DNA from: an uncultured Christensenellaceae bacterium
GTDB lineage: Bacteria; Bacillota; Clostridia; Christensenellales; UBA3700
Direction of reading: 5' to 3'
DNA length: 64,000 nt
NCBI GenBank assembly: GCA_944383895.1
Contig: CALWRH010000001.1
Coordinates: 185,199-249,198 of the forward strand
In this document: positions 63,218 to 64,000 of the stretch, in pieces
Numbering within the stretch: position 1 is the stretch's first letter
Layout: each line of letters opens with the position of its first letter
Program-made: the position numbers and the translations under genes
Notes under the pieces: generated by a model
Database searches by the model: none
The model's input: the letters and a program-made list of their open reading frames with translations, nothing else
What the model was told of the DNA's origin: nothing

Positions 63218-63730
63218 TTATTTCTTCGCGATGGGAGTAAGCAGCATCGCTACCACTCTTCCTTCCGTAACGGGAGGTTTATCCATCTGTGCGTTTTCTT
63301 TTACAAGCTCAAAGAAATCAGTCATTACTTTGAGCGCGAGTTCGGGTCTTGCCTGCTGTCTGCCCTTAAGTCTGATAGAAACCCTTACTCTGTTGCCGTC
63401 GCTTATGAACTTGTTAGCCTGCTTTGCCTTGGTATTGAGATCTCCGACGTCGATAGTCGCGCTGAGCCAAACCTCTTTGACTTCTACGACTTTCTGATTT
63501 TTCTTGTTCTCTTTTTCGCGCTTGGTCGTCTCGTAGCGGTATTTGCCGTAATCCATTATCTTGCATACGGGCGGTTTAGCCGTGGGAGAGATCATAACGA
63601 GATCGAGATTGCGTTCGTCCGCGAGAGCGTTTGCTTCTCTCGACGACATGATACCGAGCTGAGTGCCGTCGGCATCGAGAAGTCTGACTTCTTTTTCTCT
63701 GATATCGGAATTGATAAGCAGCTCTTTGAT
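63218..63730 (-). CDS. infC: Translation initiation factor IF-3, start codon ATC
   Basis: IF-3 keeps ribosomal subunits apart and checks start codon pairing. The protein (170 residues) reads (I)[21 protein letters not shown] and ends with the IF-3 C-terminal domain ([23 protein letters not shown]). No ATG or GTG is found at the expected place. AGGAGG lies eight bases before an ATC codon (63730) that aligns with the usual first residue of clostridial IF-3 (M-KELLI). The only canonical alternative, TTG at 63787, lies inside the leader hairpin without a ribosome binding site. Non-canonical starts (usually ATT) are known in infC and give IF-3-dependent autocontrol. Confidence 0.93.
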   Translation of the reverse strand: MKELLINSDIREKEVRLLDADGTQLGIMSSREANALADERNLDLVMISPTAKPPVCKIMDYGKYRYETTKREKENKKNQKVVEVKEVWLSATIDVGDLNTKAKQANKFISDGNRVRVSIRLKGRQQARPELALKVMTDFFELVKENAQMDKPPVTEGRVVAMLLTPIAKK

Positions 63731-63755
63731 AAGCGTGTCCTCCTGACAATAAAAT

Positions 63756-63861
63756 TTGCGGGCAACAAAACAAAATGTTGCCCGCAATAAAAACGTTATC
63801 CGAATTTATTGACCGCGTCAGACCTTTGGCGACGGGTGAGAAACAAGTTCTGCTTTGTTAC
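63756..63861 (-). promoter_or_regulatory. infC leader, probable L20-responsive attenuator
   Basis: About 130 bases separate the transcription start (near 63861) from infC. The leader ends in a 12-bp hairpin (TTGCGGGCAACA pairing with TGTTGCCCGCAA, 63756-63787) followed by ATTTTATTG, a weak terminator, just before the AGGAGG. This is the layout of the Firmicutes L20 leader, in which L20 binding favours termination. The L20 binding site itself was not identified by eye. Confidence 0.65.
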
Positions 63862-63867
63862 GGTAAT

Positions 63868-63896
63868 ATATTACCCTAATCGCCCCGATATGTCAA
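63868..63896 (-). promoter_or_regulatory. Promoter of infC-rpmI-rplT
   Basis: TTGACA (63896-63891), 17-base spacer, TAATAT (63873-63868) on the minus strand. Confidence 0.8.
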
Positions 63897-63944
63897 CGGT
63901 TTTTCAGCGGTTTTTATTAATTTTTTGCTTTTTCGGCTTAAAAT

Positions 63945-64000
63945 TCACGCCTCGACGTTGTTTTCGGCATTGCCGTCGTCAGTTTTAGCCGCAGTTTCTT
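63945..64000 (-). CDS. C-terminal end of a partial gene
   Basis: A minus-strand frame entering from the right edge reads ETAAKTDDGNAENNVEA and stops at 63945-63947. The short acidic, polar tail looks like a disordered C-terminus. No identity can be given. The two other minus-strand frames stop early or read as less protein-like. Confidence 0.4.
   Translation of the reverse strand, partial: ETAAKTDDGNAENNVEA

Overview
The window is a bacterial chromosome segment of roughly balanced G+C, most likely from an uncultured gut-type member of the Clostridia. The support for this is an SCIFF peptide gene next to its radical SAM maturase (a Clostridia hallmark), a TM1266-family hydrogenase-system regulator, a DUF3343 protein beside a cysteine desulfurase, a Firmicutes-style infC-rpmI-rplT operon with an L20-leader-like 5' region, and strong AGGAGG ribosome binding sites with TTGACA/TATAAT promoters. 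The species is not identifiable from this sequence alone. Almost all genes are on the minus strand.

Layout. 1-27750 is a housekeeping block. It runs (in map order) from the 5' end of a probable hemZ, a metallo-beta-lactamase-fold hydrolase, dtd and relA/spoT, recJ, secD-secF, the SCIFF peptide and its maturase, a TIGR04086-type membrane protein and yajC, to ruvA-ruvB-queA-tgt, polA-coaE, a Na/phosphate symporter, a type IIA topoisomerase pair (probably parE-parC), an alpha/beta hydrolase and murG. 27806-37885 is a compact phage packaging and head cluster, transcribed leftwards: large terminase, two small proteins, portal, scaffold-like protein, major capsid protein, connector-like proteins, a P22 gp10-like hub candidate, a coiled-coil protein and two holin-like proteins. 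No integrase, replication gene, tail fibre or endolysin is present. At its right side lie a plus-strand secreted/membrane gene, a sigma-region-4-like regulator and a 500-base AT-rich region with repeated short motifs.

39962-54171 is mixed chromosomal: a pseudouridine synthase and an SAM methyltransferase, ileS, a CorC/HlyC-type membrane protein, DUF3343 and a divergent cysteine desulfurase, two small unknown genes, an operon of a TM1266 regulator plus an NMT1/SsuA-like ABC importer behind a long structured leader, an S41 peptidase and malic enzyme. 54242-64000 holds a degenerate MalK-like ABC ATPase, a GPH-family sugar symporter, proA-ruvC, yebC, a small unknown gene, a TrmH-type methyltransferase, a frameshifted lipoprotein gene and infC-rpmI-rplT.

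The observations most worth following are: an unidentified terminator-controlled leader upstream of the TM1266 gene; the phage packaging module that lacks lysis, integration and most tail functions, with a 27-codon overlapping gene; an ABC ATPase that has lost four nucleotide-handling motifs; a leaderless promoter arrangement for ruvA; and infC starting at an ATC codon. All functional statements are from reading the sequence; no database search was run.
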